From Methylobacterium hispanicum (GTDB lineage: Bacteria; Pseudomonadota; Alphaproteobacteria; Rhizobiales; Beijerinckiaceae): 38,281 nt of DNA. The notes under the pieces are model-generated. The model saw only the letters and a program-made list of their open reading frames with translations, was not told the DNA's origin and did no database searches. This document shows positions 16,330-25,385 of this stretch, in pieces. The stretch lies in NCBI RefSeq assembly GCF_022179285.1, contig NZ_BPQO01000045.1, forward strand, positions 1 to 38,281. Direction: 5' to 3'. Positions within the stretch are counted from its first letter, which is position 1, and each line of letters begins with the position of its first letter. Position numbers and translations under genes: made by a program.

Positions 16330-17988
16330 ATGAGGCAGACGATCCTTACCGTGATCCTCGAGGTGCAGCCCGCCAGCACCGAACGCCTCGCCGAACTGAT
16401 CAGGGACCTGCGCGCTCGGCTCGAAAGCACATCGAACGGGGTTGAAGAGTACGCCGTGCTTCGAGACCGCGTTCCGGCTCTGCATTTTCTTTCGATGAGC
16501 ATCTTCAGGGACGTCCACTACGACCCGGTCCTGACCTTGGAGGCGAACTTCGACGGGCCGGCCGGCCCGTTCTGGGCGCAGTTCGAGGCCGCTCTGGGAG
16601 ACGAGCTCCGGGAAATGGTCCGCTGCTGCAAGCCGCCCACGGACGATACCCGCGGACTGTACGATGCGGTGACCAAGCGTGGATCGACCCGGGCGCTCGC
16701 ACCCCTCTTCGAGGCCAAGACCGTGCGCCCGGCGGTCTCGCACATGGGCAACAGGGGGCGCAGCCGCGACCAGATCATCGCCGAGGGCGAACTTTTCGAG
16801 GCTACCCGCAGCGAGCTGCGCCAGCGTGACCCGAATATCCCGAATCCCTACAGACCCCTATCCGCGGCGGGCATCCACCAGCGACTCCGCGCCGCCCTCC
16901 TGCCCACCCATCCCTGGCTGGCCGAACCCGCTCCCGTCCGGATCGACCTCGCCGAGGGGGCTGCCGACTGGATCAGGTTCGGGGCCTTCCTGTTCCTGGT
17001 CCTGCTCTGCCTGTCGCTGCCGGGTCTCGTGCTTGCGCCGACGGGTACGAGCGGGCGCGTCTTCCTCGTCCTCCTGATCGCCACGCCGGCGGTCGCCTTT
17101 CAGCTCTACCGCCTACGCACTCCGCTCATTGGTCAGGACGCTCCAAAGCTCGCGAGGGCCATTCTGACCAGGAGGCGGGTCGTCTTCCAGCCGGTGAGGA
17201 CCGTCGCGATCATGGCTTTCGTCCTGGTCGTCCTGGTCGGCTACACGTATCTCGCCGCCCTCGTCGTCGCGCCCGCGGTATCCCTCCTGGGCGGCCACGG
17301 GTTCGGGGAGGCCTACGGCTTCGCGCTGAAGGCGACGTGGCTCGGTCTCCTGAGCGTCCCCTTGAGCGTCGGGATCATCCTCCTCTGGGTGCGCTGGCTG
17401 GAATACCGGGACCCCTCGCACGACGCCCCGCCCGTGAACGAGCGACGGATGCGGGCCATGGCCCGGCGCGAGGACCGGCTCCCGCAGAACCACATGGGCA
17501 GCATGGTGCTGGTCAAGCCCGGCCTCCTGCGCGCCGTGCTGATCCGCGTCGGGCTGTGGGGGCTCGGCCTGTTCCTCCGCATCCTTCCGGCGAGCCGGAA
17601 CGGCTATCTCGCGAACATGCGCACCATCCACTTCGCGCACTGGGCGCTTGTGAGCAACGGTGGCCGGCTTCTGTTCTTCAGCAACTACGACGGGACCTGG
17701 GAAAGCTACCTCGACGACTTTATCGAGAAGGCGAACGAAGGGCTTACACTCGCCTGGACCAACGGCGTCGGCTTTCCGCCAACCCGATTTCTCGTGCAGG
17801 ACGGAGCCAGTCACGGGCGCCGCTTCAAGGCCTGGGCCCGGCACTCCATGGCCGTCACCCTGCTCTGGTACAGCGCCTACAAGCACTACACCGTCAACCA
17901 GATCGAGCGCCACGCGCGCATCGCGAACGGGCTGCGCCGACCGACGCTGACTCCCAAGGAGGCCGACGAATGGGCGAGGGACCTGTAG
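16330..17988 (+). CDS. Membrane protein with duplicated soluble modules, DyP/P450 operon
   Basis: 552 residues. About 215-262 and 292-357 hold four transmembrane helices; a further hydrophobic stretch is at about 399-420. Two soluble modules flank them: residues about 48-100 (HFLSMSIFRD...LTLEANFDGP) and 433-480 (IHFAHWALVS...LFFSNYDGTW). They share the layout His-Phe-x(n)-hydrophobic strand-(N/S)-(F/Y)-D-G-x(n)-FW or W-x-x-(F/Y)-x-x-(A/F), so they look like copies of one ferredoxin-like fold. The stop overlaps the start of the DyP gene by 19 bases, so they are made together. Perhaps it holds the two heme enzymes at the membrane or binds a lipid substrate; that is inference. No family name could be given. 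Confidence 0.85.
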   Translation: MRQTILTVILEVQPASTERLAELIRDLRARLESTSNGVEEYAVLRDRVPALHFLSMSIFRDVHYDPVLTLEANFDGPAGPFWAQFEAALGDELREMVRCCKPPTDDTRGLYDAVTKRGSTRALAPLFEAKTVRPAVSHMGNRGRSRDQIIAEGELFEATRSELRQRDPNIPNPYRPLSAAGIHQRLRAALLPTHPWLAEPAPVRIDLAEGAADWIRFGAFLFLVLLCLSLPGLVLAPTGTSGRVFLVLLIATPAVAFQLYRLRTPLIGQDAPKLARAILTRRRVVFQPVRTVAIMAFVLVVLVGYTYLAALVVAPAVSLLGGHGFGEAYGFALKATWLGLLSVPLSVGIILLWVRWLEYRDPSHDAPPVNERRMRAMARREDRLPQNHMGSMVLVKPGLLRAVLIRVGLWGLGLFLRILPASRNGYLANMRTIHFAHWALVSNGGRLLFFSNYDGTWESYLDDFIEKANEGLTLAWTNGVGFPPTRFLVQDGASHGRRFKAWARHSMAVTLLWYSAYKHYTVNQIERHARIANGLRRPTLTPKEADEWARDL

Positions 17989-19556
17989 ACCCGAGGGGAA
18001 CGAGGAAGCGGCCGAACTGGAAGATCAAGGCGACCGTCGACACCCTGGTTCAGGGCATCGTGGTCAGCGGGTTCAAGGATCTGCCTTGGGCGCAGGCACT
18101 GTTCCTGCACATTGACAGAAGAGGGGAGCCGGAAGGTCGGCGTGCGGCGTGGCTGCGCGCGCTGCAAGAGGTCGAACCAATCACCAACGCCTCCTGCAAG
18201 GATCCGGACCCGGCCACCATCGCCTTCACCTGGACCGGTCTGGAGGCCTTGAAGCTGCCCGATAGGACGTTGAAGACTTTCTCGTCCCCGTTCCGGGAGG
18301 GAATGTGCCAAGTCGACCGGCTTCGGCGGCTCGGCGACCGATACGACGGCAAGTGGAGTGAGACCGTGATCAAGGGCGGTCCGGTCTGGAGCGGCAATAC
18401 GCCTGCGCGCGACCTCGACCCGACCGGTCCCAGCGACCCCGAGGACGAGGAGCGGACTCGCGAGGAGGCCATTCCGCAGACCCCGATGACGGTCCATGCC
18501 CTTCTTCTCCTCTACGACAAGCAGGAGGGCGCGGTCCGCGAGCGGGCCGATCGGGTTCGCGATGCTCTTGAACCGTTCGGAGTAAGCATCGTCAGACAGC
18601 TGCCACTCGACCTGCGCATCATAGATGGGATCGCACGCGAACATTTCGGTTTCGCCGACGGCGTTTCGCAGCCGGTGCCCTACGGCGACCCCATCGTGCT
18701 CGACGACGGGAGCCACCCCTCGAAGGATCCATGGCACGGAGTTCCGGCCGGCGAGATCCTGCTGGGTTACGACAACGCCCATCGCGAGCGCGCGCCGGGT
18801 CCGTTGCTCAGTATGGATACCGGCGCGACGAAGTTTGAACTCGAGCCGCACCCGGACGAGCCGAACTTTCTCGATCTCGGCCTGAACGGGAGCTACATGG
18901 TGGTGCGCGAGCTTCGCCAGAACGTCCCCGAGTTCTGGAGATCGCTCGACGAGGGGGCGGCCCGGATCAACGCCCACGACCCCGGCAGGACGCCCGTCAC
19001 CGCGGAATGGCTCGCCGAGCGCGTGGTCGGCCGGCACCCCGACGGGCGGCTGCTCTGCCCCAGCGAAGAGGGGTATCACAAGACTTTCAACGACGTCGGC
19101 TACTACAAGCACGATCCCTACGGGCACGGATGTCCGATGGGCTCGCACGTCCGCCGGGCGAACCCACGCGACGGCCTCGCTCCCAACGCCGCCTCGGCTC
19201 CGAGCCTGCTCGATTCCTCCAACAACCACCGCATCCTGCGCCGCGGTCGCAAGTTCGGAAAGCCGATCGACAACCCGCGCGTCGACGACCGCGAGGAAAG
19301 AGGCCTCCTCTTCATCTGCCTGAACACGGACATCGTGCGTCAGTTCGAGTTCGTGCAGCAGACCTGGATCCTGAACCGCAACTTCGCCGACCTCTACGAC
19401 GAGACCGATCCGCTGATAGGGCCCGCCGGTCCCTTCACCATCCGCGAGCAGCCGCTACGCCGCATCGTGGACGTGGAGACCTTCGTGACGCTGGCGGGCG
19501 GCGAGTACTTCTTCCTGCCCAGCATGCCCGCCCTCGCCTACCTGGGATCGCTGTGA
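17970..19556 (+). CDS. DyP-type heme peroxidase
   Basis: 528 residues; ATG preceded by GGAGG, overlapping the previous gene. DyP hallmarks: GFADGVSQP at 227-235 with the catalytic Asp230 of the GxxDG motif, the proximal-heme His393 in SHVRRANPRD, a distal arginine in the stretch NNHRILRRGR (about 419-426), and GGEYFFLPS near the C-terminus. No Tat or Sec signal, so cytoplasmic. DyP peroxidases oxidise dyes, lignin-like phenols or other substrates with H2O2. The size fits the longer C/D-type DyPs. Its P450 neighbour, one base downstream, suggests a joint reaction. Confidence 0.93.
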   Translation: MGEGPVDPRGTRKRPNWKIKATVDTLVQGIVVSGFKDLPWAQALFLHIDRRGEPEGRRAAWLRALQEVEPITNASCKDPDPATIAFTWTGLEALKLPDRTLKTFSSPFREGMCQVDRLRRLGDRYDGKWSETVIKGGPVWSGNTPARDLDPTGPSDPEDEERTREEAIPQTPMTVHALLLLYDKQEGAVRERADRVRDALEPFGVSIVRQLPLDLRIIDGIAREHFGFADGVSQPVPYGDPIVLDDGSHPSKDPWHGVPAGEILLGYDNAHRERAPGPLLSMDTGATKFELEPHPDEPNFLDLGLNGSYMVVRELRQNVPEFWRSLDEGAARINAHDPGRTPVTAEWLAERVVGRHPDGRLLCPSEEGYHKTFNDVGYYKHDPYGHGCPMGSHVRRANPRDGLAPNAASAPSLLDSSNNHRILRRGRKFGKPIDNPRVDDREERGLLFICLNTDIVRQFEFVQQTWILNRNFADLYDETDPLIGPAGPFTIREQPLRRIVDVETFVTLAGGEYFFLPSMPALAYLGSL

Positions 19557-19557
19557 G

Positions 19558-20850
19558 ATGCCCGTCCTCCGACCGGTCCCTCCCGGCCTCAAGGCCCGAC
19601 TGAAGGACCGCGTCACCTCGTGGGGGTTGGCGCAGGCCCCGCTCGTCTTCGGCATCCTCCGCCGGGTCTGGCCGATCTTCCCGTTGCCGGGCGGGGGACG
19701 GCTGGCGACCCTCCACGACGACGTCCTCCAGGTCTTCCGGGAGGACGGCGGGTTCGGCGTGCCCTACCGTGGGAAGCTCGACGTGATCATGGGCGGCCAC
19801 CCCTTCTTCCTCGGCCTCGGCGAGGGCGCGGAGTACCGACGCCAGACGGAAACCCTGCGCAAGGCGGTCCGGCCGGACGACGTCCCGGCTCTCGCCGCCA
19901 CGGTCGAGAAGAGGTGCGGGGAGATCCTCGGGGCATCCGCCGGCCGGATCGAGGTGGTCGACGATCTGGTGCGCGCCGTCACCTTCGAGGTGCTCGGGTC
20001 CTATTTCGGGATCACGGATCCTCCGTGCGCGAGCCTGAGCGAGTGCGCGACCAGGCTGTTCGAGTTCCAGTTCGCCGATGCCGGGAACGATCCATCCCTG
20101 CGGGCCGAGGTCGACGTCTTCGCCCCGGCGCTCCGCGCGCACATCGACGACCTGATCCATGCGCGCCGGAACTCGGGAACGTTCGGCAACGACGTGCTCG
20201 GCAGGCTCCTGGTCGCCCAGGAAAGCGACTCATACATCTCGGACGCGATGATCCGCACTTGGCTGATGGGTCTCGTCGTCGGCGGCCCGCCGCAGCCGCC
20301 GATGGTGGTGCCCCAGGCCCTCGAGCAGCTTCTTCGTCGGCCCGCGGCTCTGGCGGGCGCCCAGCGGGCCGCCGAGGCGGACGACGACGCGGCTCTCGCC
20401 GGCTACGTGTTCGAAGCCATGCGTTTCGACCCGCTCGGTCCCGCGCTTCCGAGAGTGGCGCTCGAGGACTGCGTCCTCGCCTCGGGGACGCGTCGCGCCA
20501 CCAGGATCCGGAAGGGCGCCACCGTGCTGGCGGCGTTCAGTTCGGCGATGTTCGACCACAACCGGGTTCCGGACCCGAGGCGATTCGATCCTCGAAGGTT
20601 GCCGCACGAGTACATCCACTTCGGCCACGGGCTGCACACCTGCTTCGGCCTGCACATCAATCGGATCCTGCTGCCCCTCATGCTGAAAGGCCTTCTGAAG
20701 CGGCGGGGCCTCCGACGCGCCCCGGGCCCGGAAGGACGGCTCAGCAAGCGAGGGCTCTTCGCCGATCGCCTCGTCGTCCACTTCGAGCCGGAGCCGACCG
20801 ATCAGGCCCGCTCCCGCTCCACGTCCGCCCAAGTGGAGCTTACCCCGTGA
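19558..20850 (+). CDS. Cytochrome P450 with atypical I-helix
   Basis: 430 residues, separated by one base from the DyP gene. The heme-thiolate loop FGHGLHTCFG (355-364) gives the iron ligand Cys362; the K-helix ExxR is EAMR (286-289). In the I-helix, where O2-activating P450s have (A/G)Gx(D/E)T, this protein reads VVGGPPQPPM (240-249): no acid and no Thr. P450s with such a loss are usually peroxygenases or rearrange hydroperoxides (CYP74 enzymes, P450 domains of fungal diol synthases) and need no redox partner; none is encoded here. The partner DyP peroxidase makes this reading attractive. Substrate unknown. Confidence 0.92.
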   Translation: MPVLRPVPPGLKARLKDRVTSWGLAQAPLVFGILRRVWPIFPLPGGGRLATLHDDVLQVFREDGGFGVPYRGKLDVIMGGHPFFLGLGEGAEYRRQTETLRKAVRPDDVPALAATVEKRCGEILGASAGRIEVVDDLVRAVTFEVLGSYFGITDPPCASLSECATRLFEFQFADAGNDPSLRAEVDVFAPALRAHIDDLIHARRNSGTFGNDVLGRLLVAQESDSYISDAMIRTWLMGLVVGGPPQPPMVVPQALEQLLRRPAALAGAQRAAEADDDAALAGYVFEAMRFDPLGPALPRVALEDCVLASGTRRATRIRKGATVLAAFSSAMFDHNRVPDPRRFDPRRLPHEYIHFGHGLHTCFGLHINRILLPLMLKGLLKRRGLRRAPGPEGRLSKRGLFADRLVVHFEPEPTDQARSRSTSAQVELTP

Positions 20851-21166
20851 TCGCGGAAGGAGGCTCGTATGCCCCCGTCACGATCCAATCTCCGTTCGGG
20901 CCGCGTCCGCATCGCCCGCAGGGATCGGGAGCAGCCAACGCCTGGAACGGCAGCGTCGATTCGGTGAGCCTTCCCCGGCGCCTGTGGACCGCTTCCGGCC
21001 CCCGCGACGGCGAACGGGTCCCGGATCGTCCACAGCTCCTTTGCGGATGCTTCAGAGGGGGTGACCACGAAGCGGGATCTCGGGCCTGTTTCGGCAACAT
21101 CTCGTTAACCGCCCGAAGGCGATGCCGGCATCCGAGCCATCGCCCCGCCGGAGCCAGCAGCCGCCC
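20851..21166. other. Intergenic stretch after the DyP/P450 operon
   Basis: Only the short ORF at 20869-20967 was found. No terminator with a T-run is visible. The rest shows no coding character that I could support. Confidence 0.4.
20869..20967 (+). CDS. 32-residue basic ORF with an ideal ribosome site
   Basis: ATG at 20869 is preceded by AAGGAGG (20857-20863) with a five-base spacer, the best Shine-Dalgarno in the window. The peptide begins MPPSRSNLRSGRVRIARRD and is highly basic. It begins 18 bases after the P450 stop, so it would be the fourth cistron of the operon. No family is known to me; it may be a remnant of a longer gene. Confidence 0.35.
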   Translation: MPPSRSNLRSGRVRIARRDREQPTPGTAASIR

Positions 21167-21391
21167 ATGTCGAATCCCGAGATCGTCGTGCTCGAGCTCG
21201 CGTCCGAACTGGCCGAGATGCGGCTGCAGCTCGCCGAAGCGCAGGACCAATGCATCGAGATGGCCGTCGACGCCGGCCACCTGCTTGCGGAAATCCGGGA
21301 TCTGCGGCGGGACTTGGCCGCCACCCGGCGAGAGCGAGACGGCTACCTCGAGCGGCTTCGCACGCGTGGGGGGATCCGTTCGGCGGCGTGA
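21167..21391 (+). CDS. Small coiled-coil protein
   Basis: 74 residues from MSNPEIVV; the frame is open from a Met 15 codons earlier, but the shorter start fits better. Heptad-like LASELAEMRLQLAEAQDQC and LLAEIRDLRRDLAATRRE form a coiled coil. No ribosome site. Function unknown. Confidence 0.5.
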   Translation: MSNPEIVVLELASELAEMRLQLAEAQDQCIEMAVDAGHLLAEIRDLRRDLAATRRERDGYLERLRTRGGIRSAA

Positions 21392-21596
21392 GACGAGCCG
21401 GAGGCACATTCCGGACAGGCGGGCTCGGCGTCGGGGCGGGATTCGGCCTCGAAGCCAGGGCGGCGTCGCAGCGGGGCACTCGTCCGGCCTGTAGTCCCGA
21501 GAAGCCGGGCTACGGCAACGGCTGCGATCGACGATGCTGCGAGCACGACAACGGCGTCGGCAGCCTGGCGCACCGGGTCTCATGCCGAAGATGGAA

Positions 21597-23411
21597 TCAC
21601 GGGAGCTCAATCCAGTCCGGAATTCTTATAGGCGAACGAAAGACGCCTAGGATGTCCGTGATGACCTTTTCCGGCGATGGAAGATCTATCCCAAGCTGTT
21701 CCGCGATGATCTGAGCCGGGCCTAGTACAGGAACGCCGTTTCTCACGGCCGGTATGACCGTTTCTTGAATGAAGCTCGGTGCATGCTTTACGATTTCGGC
21801 AGCTATAGGGCCGGACACCAGCATGGGGAGTGCGGGGATCATGTCGATCAACTCTTGGCCACGCTTGCGAACCAACTTTTCGGCTTCCGCTTTGATCTCC
21901 GGAATTATATTCTTTCCTCTTTCCGCTGCCAGCCTTTCGGCGGCATCGGCAAATTCTCGCAATTTCTCAGTGTGAGGCAAGGCGGCGATCGCATCATTTA
22001 TTATAGGCGGGCAGTCCAGCTTGATATCGATAGGCGGTATTTCGTGGGTTGCAATATAGAACATGATAAGCTTGTTTACGGGATCAGGGAGTTTGTCTTT
22101 CACCATGTTATGCAGGGCGCGGTAATTCTCTGCCGTGGGGCTCTGTACCACACATCGCAGGTTCAGACCGTCGACCCACCGTCCTCTGCGTATATAACCA
22201 AGGCTGAACTCCGAAGCCAATTCGCGACCTAAAGCGGTTGTCGATACGCAAGGCATCAGTGTTGCTTTGAATGCTGCGAATGCTGCGCCGATACGGGCGC
22301 CTATTTCCGGCGACGGCGCCGCCTGGAAGGCCTCGTACGCGGCTACGGCAGATATTTTGACGCAATTTCGAAGGACGTCGACGATGGTTTCTCGCACCGA
22401 CGACGGGCCAAACACCACTATGTTGAAGCTGTTGATCAGAGTCTTCTTGTTTTTGGCGTCGTATCCGCCGGTCGCCTCGGCAACCGGATGCTCCCACCAT
22501 ATTCCATTTTCGAATTTGATGTCGATCCCGGACAGGTCAGGCGCCTGGGCCTCGCTATCGAACGCTGTTTGGATGTTTACCCAACGGGACCCAGGCTTGT
22601 CTGAGGGTTTGGTGCCGACGACCTCGAAGACATGATCGGCCGGCATCGTAAACTTTGGGGGTGTGTCGGCGGAGGGCTTCGGTCTTACGTGAACCGGTGC
22701 GGAATTCCTCAGAAAATCGTTTAGCAATATGTCGGCGGCATTTATAGGTACATCTCTGCGGTTGACTTGTGAGTCCTTGACCTCGATCCATAATGTGCCA
22801 GTATTCTTCGGATCGGAAACGTCCCTTTCCGCGGGAGCAATCTTCAGCCAATAGAACCCCTCGGAGACCTGTCTCACCTCGCGAACGACGAAATTTTCTC
22901 CTTCCTCCGCAACGCCGACGATCGGTTTGTTCGCCCACTTTTCGCCGTCGTATTCGATGTAACCGCTTCTGATGAAGACATTTCCCGTCGCTACGATTAT
23001 TCCTCCGACTTTGACCGGCTCTTCCGGGTCGACCGACTCAAAATAAATCTCACCCCACGCTTCGCCCTGATAGCGCCCCATATAAACATAGCCTCCGACC
23101 GGCTCCACCTCCCGGCTCGGCACCGAGATTTGAAACCAGTGATGGCCGTTCGATACCTCGATTATACGGCGAAGGATGAACGTGTCGCCTTCGTTTGCTA
23201 ATCCGATCTTGGGCGCGTTGACCCACTGTTCTCCATCGAAAGAGGCCGGACCCTTCCTGACATTGACTCTGCCCGTGGCAACGATCTTGTCCCCCACGCA
23301 GGTCTTCGACGAGCGTGTGGATTTGAAATGTATTTCCTTCCACTCGCCTTCGCCGTACTGGCCGGCGTATGCCCAGCCGGTTCTGAATGAATGTTCGGCC
23401 TCGTTCGGCAT
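21597..23411 (-). CDS. Protein with tandem SH3-like repeats, unknown function
   Basis: 604 residues; start with GGAG ten bases upstream. Residues about 13-97 and 107-192 are clear copies: each has (Y/A)GxY or MGRY, an EI(H/Y)F strand, (D/G)xIVATG, a (V/F)xxRxG core, DGE(Q/K)W and a final strand ending WFQI or WLKI. A third, more distant SH3-like stretch follows at about 207-290, with VHVRPKPSADTPP. The C-terminal half (about 320-604) is mostly helical and unrecognised. GC content is clearly below the neighbours, so it was probably acquired separately. No signal peptide. SH3-like repeats often bind cell wall or proteins; a role here is unknown. Confidence 0.8.
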   Translation of the reverse strand: MPNEAEHSFRTGWAYAGQYGEGEWKEIHFKSTRSSKTCVGDKIVATGRVNVRKGPASFDGEQWVNAPKIGLANEGDTFILRRIIEVSNGHHWFQISVPSREVEPVGGYVYMGRYQGEAWGEIYFESVDPEEPVKVGGIIVATGNVFIRSGYIEYDGEKWANKPIVGVAEEGENFVVREVRQVSEGFYWLKIAPAERDVSDPKNTGTLWIEVKDSQVNRRDVPINAADILLNDFLRNSAPVHVRPKPSADTPPKFTMPADHVFEVVGTKPSDKPGSRWVNIQTAFDSEAQAPDLSGIDIKFENGIWWEHPVAEATGGYDAKNKKTLINSFNIVVFGPSSVRETIVDVLRNCVKISAVAAYEAFQAAPSPEIGARIGAAFAAFKATLMPCVSTTALGRELASEFSLGYIRRGRWVDGLNLRCVVQSPTAENYRALHNMVKDKLPDPVNKLIMFYIATHEIPPIDIKLDCPPIINDAIAALPHTEKLREFADAAERLAAERGKNIIPEIKAEAEKLVRKRGQELIDMIPALPMLVSGPIAAEIVKHAPSFIQETVIPAVRNGVPVLGPAQIIAEQLGIDLPSPEKVITDILGVFRSPIRIPDWIELP

Positions 23412-24131
23412 CTGCCTGCTCCATGGCTGCCACTCGTCGAACGGTATCGCTTCGGATGAGGGTATTAAGTCGTCACGGAATTGTCAGTCTCACTAACACT
23501 TAAGGTGTACTGTCGCCTGAATCGCGTAGCGAGGAGCTTCGGATCGGCCCCGGAAGGCGGTTTTTGCGACGGGCGCGAGAGTTCGGCCTCGGCTACGGCC
23601 AGCGGCACGCTCTCCGCATCCCGGAACCGGGATTGGACGGGCTCAGCACCTTCGTTGCGGCAGCATGGCGTCGCATGCCGAGGTCGGCTACCCGTCTCCG
23701 GTGCCCCCAGGATCGATACCGCGCGGCCGTTGAGCGACGCATCGCCGTTCGATCACCGCCTCATCAGTCGTCCGATCACCCGAACAGGTCCCCCAGCGCC
23801 GCCAGCCTGCCACATGAGGCGGTCGCGCGTCAGAAAGCCTTGGTCTGCGCGAAGCCTCGATTCGTTTCCGACGCCATTATGCGCGGCACCCAGGGCGTGG
23901 GAGGGGGCGGTTGAGGACCTCGCTCGCGATCCGCTCGCGTTCGGCGTCCGGGAGTTTCGCACCCTGGAGTCGATACTCGACCGCGCGGTAGGGGCGCTTC
24001 GGCCGAATGGTCGGGCTCGGCCTCGCTCTGAACGTCTGTCCACCGGCACGGATTCGAAACGCTTACTGTGGTCGGCGTTTGAAATCATCTCGCGGTCGGG
24101 CCTTCCCTCCGACCTCTCATCTCAGACAGGC
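23412..24131. other. Long gene-poor stretch with gene debris
   Basis: No intact gene. It holds a near-palindrome ACACTTAAGGTGT at about 23496-23508, close to the start of the SH3-repeat gene, and the startless coding-like fragment at 23877-24062 (-). The rest shows short protein-like strings in several minus frames separated by stops, as expected from decaying genes. Confidence 0.4.
23877..24062 (-). pseudogene. Startless coding-like fragment
   Basis: Between an in-frame TAA (24063-24065) and another TAA one minus-strand frame stays open for about 61 codons without ATG, GTG or TTG near its head. It reads RPKRPYRAVEYRLQGAKLPD then AERERIASEVLNRPLPRPG and most codons end in G or C, which is unlike random DNA. 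It looks like the tail of a lost gene. The family is unknown. Confidence 0.25.
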
Positions 24132-25385
24132 TCAGGGCTTGAACTCGATCGAGGCCGGGAACGCGTCCGCGAGCAACTCCCGATCCTTCGCCGATACCCC
24201 GCGCTCTTTCATGAACGCCGGCAGTCTCCGCGCGGCCGCGACGATCCTGTCCCGGACGACTGCCGCATCCGCGGCGCCGATCTTCAGCGCCTTGTGCGCA
24301 CCGAAGGCCGCGTCCACGTCCCAGGCCGGCCCGATGCCCTTCGCCGGCGCGCAGACGTGCCGCCGCATGCCCGGCTGCGGGACGACGTCGAACACGGGCG
24401 AGAACTCCCAGCGCCCGTCGCGATCCAGGAAGCCGTGGTTGCGGAGGTGGTCGTCGGTGTTGTGCAGGTGGGCGTTGAGGAGCAGGCGGGCGAACGCCTC
24501 GCCGGCGGCGTCGTTGACGCCGATGCGACGCGCCGCCTCCGCGATGTCCGCGTAGGTCCGTTCCGTGCCGTAACCCGTCGACGGCTGTTTCAGCAGCGTC
24601 GCCGCGCTGAGGTATCCGTAGGGACGTCCCTCGATCCCCGGCGCCCGGTCGAAACGCTCGACCAGCAGGGCGGCCCGCCCGCCAATCTCGACGATCATCC
24701 GGTCCGGCACCGGAAGGCCGGCGGCGGCGGCGACGTCGAGGCACGCGGCTTCGACCCGCGGATCGTCGAACCGGTCCATCGCGGTCGGGAACTTGGCGAT
24801 CCACTGGCGGCCTCCGTATCGGATCCGCGCCTTCGGCCGCGCGCCGCCGACGTCGCCGCTCTTCCGGAATAGAAGAGCGAGGTGTTGCTTTGTGCCTTCT
24901 CCCGCGTCGACGGACGATGCCGCCGCCATCAGGGCATCCAGGTCGTCGGTCTCGCCGGGGAGCTCGATCAGGGGCTCCTCGTCCGGCTTCCAAGTCTGGG
25001 GGCCGGCCTCGGGCGACGGCCCGAACGCTAGGTCGCCCGTCCGATCCGTGCCGCCGAGGGCGAGATACTCCGGCATCGAGAGGGTGGTGCGGGGGAAGGC
25101 GCGTCGCAGCACCTCCTTGCCCCACCCGTCAGGCCCAACGTCGTGGAACGCAAGGGGAAGCTCCTCGGGGCTGCCCGCGAACGACCTGCCGATCAGCGGC
25201 AGACCGAGAGGGTCGATCGGCCTTGCGTCGTCCAGGCCGAGATAGCTCCGCGCGTAGCTGAAGCGTCCGATGCGCTTCTCGCCAGCTCCTTCGAAGGTGA
25301 GCTCGCCGGCAGGGACGTAGCTCCCTGCATGCCAGCGGAAGACGACGAGCCGGTCGAGCCGGCCACTCCTAGAAGTCCGCCACAC
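24132..25385 (-). CDS. hipA: HipA-family serine/threonine kinase toxin
   Basis: 417 residues from GTG at 25385, overlapping the hipB stop by 17 bases. Kinase signatures: the Gly-rich loop RKSGDVGGARPKA (about 174-186) with Ser176 as likely autophosphorylation site, the ATP-binding Lys198 in WIAKFP, the catalytic loop HNTDDHLRNHGF (Asp311, Asn316) and the metal-binding Asp333 in FDVVPQ. HipA toxins phosphorylate translation targets such as GltX, stop growth and cause persistence; the bound antitoxin HipB neutralises them and represses the operon. All key residues are present, so the toxin is probably active. Confidence 0.95.
   Translation of the reverse strand: MWRTSRSGRLDRLVVFRWHAGSYVPAGELTFEGAGEKRIGRFSYARSYLGLDDARPIDPLGLPLIGRSFAGSPEELPLAFHDVGPDGWGKEVLRRAFPRTTLSMPEYLALGGTDRTGDLAFGPSPEAGPQTWKPDEEPLIELPGETDDLDALMAAASSVDAGEGTKQHLALLFRKSGDVGGARPKARIRYGGRQWIAKFPTAMDRFDDPRVEAACLDVAAAAGLPVPDRMIVEIGGRAALLVERFDRAPGIEGRPYGYLSAATLLKQPSTGYGTERTYADIAEAARRIGVNDAAGEAFARLLLNAHLHNTDDHLRNHGFLDRDGRWEFSPVFDVVPQPGMRRHVCAPAKGIGPAWDVDAAFGAHKALKIGAADAAVVRDRIVAAARRLPAFMKERGVSAKDRELLADAFPASIEFKP

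Noticed and set aside
23481..24872. 463-codon + strand ORF over the gap and hipA
   Set aside because: The second half is antisense to the well-supported hipA, and the first half has no family features or ribosome site.
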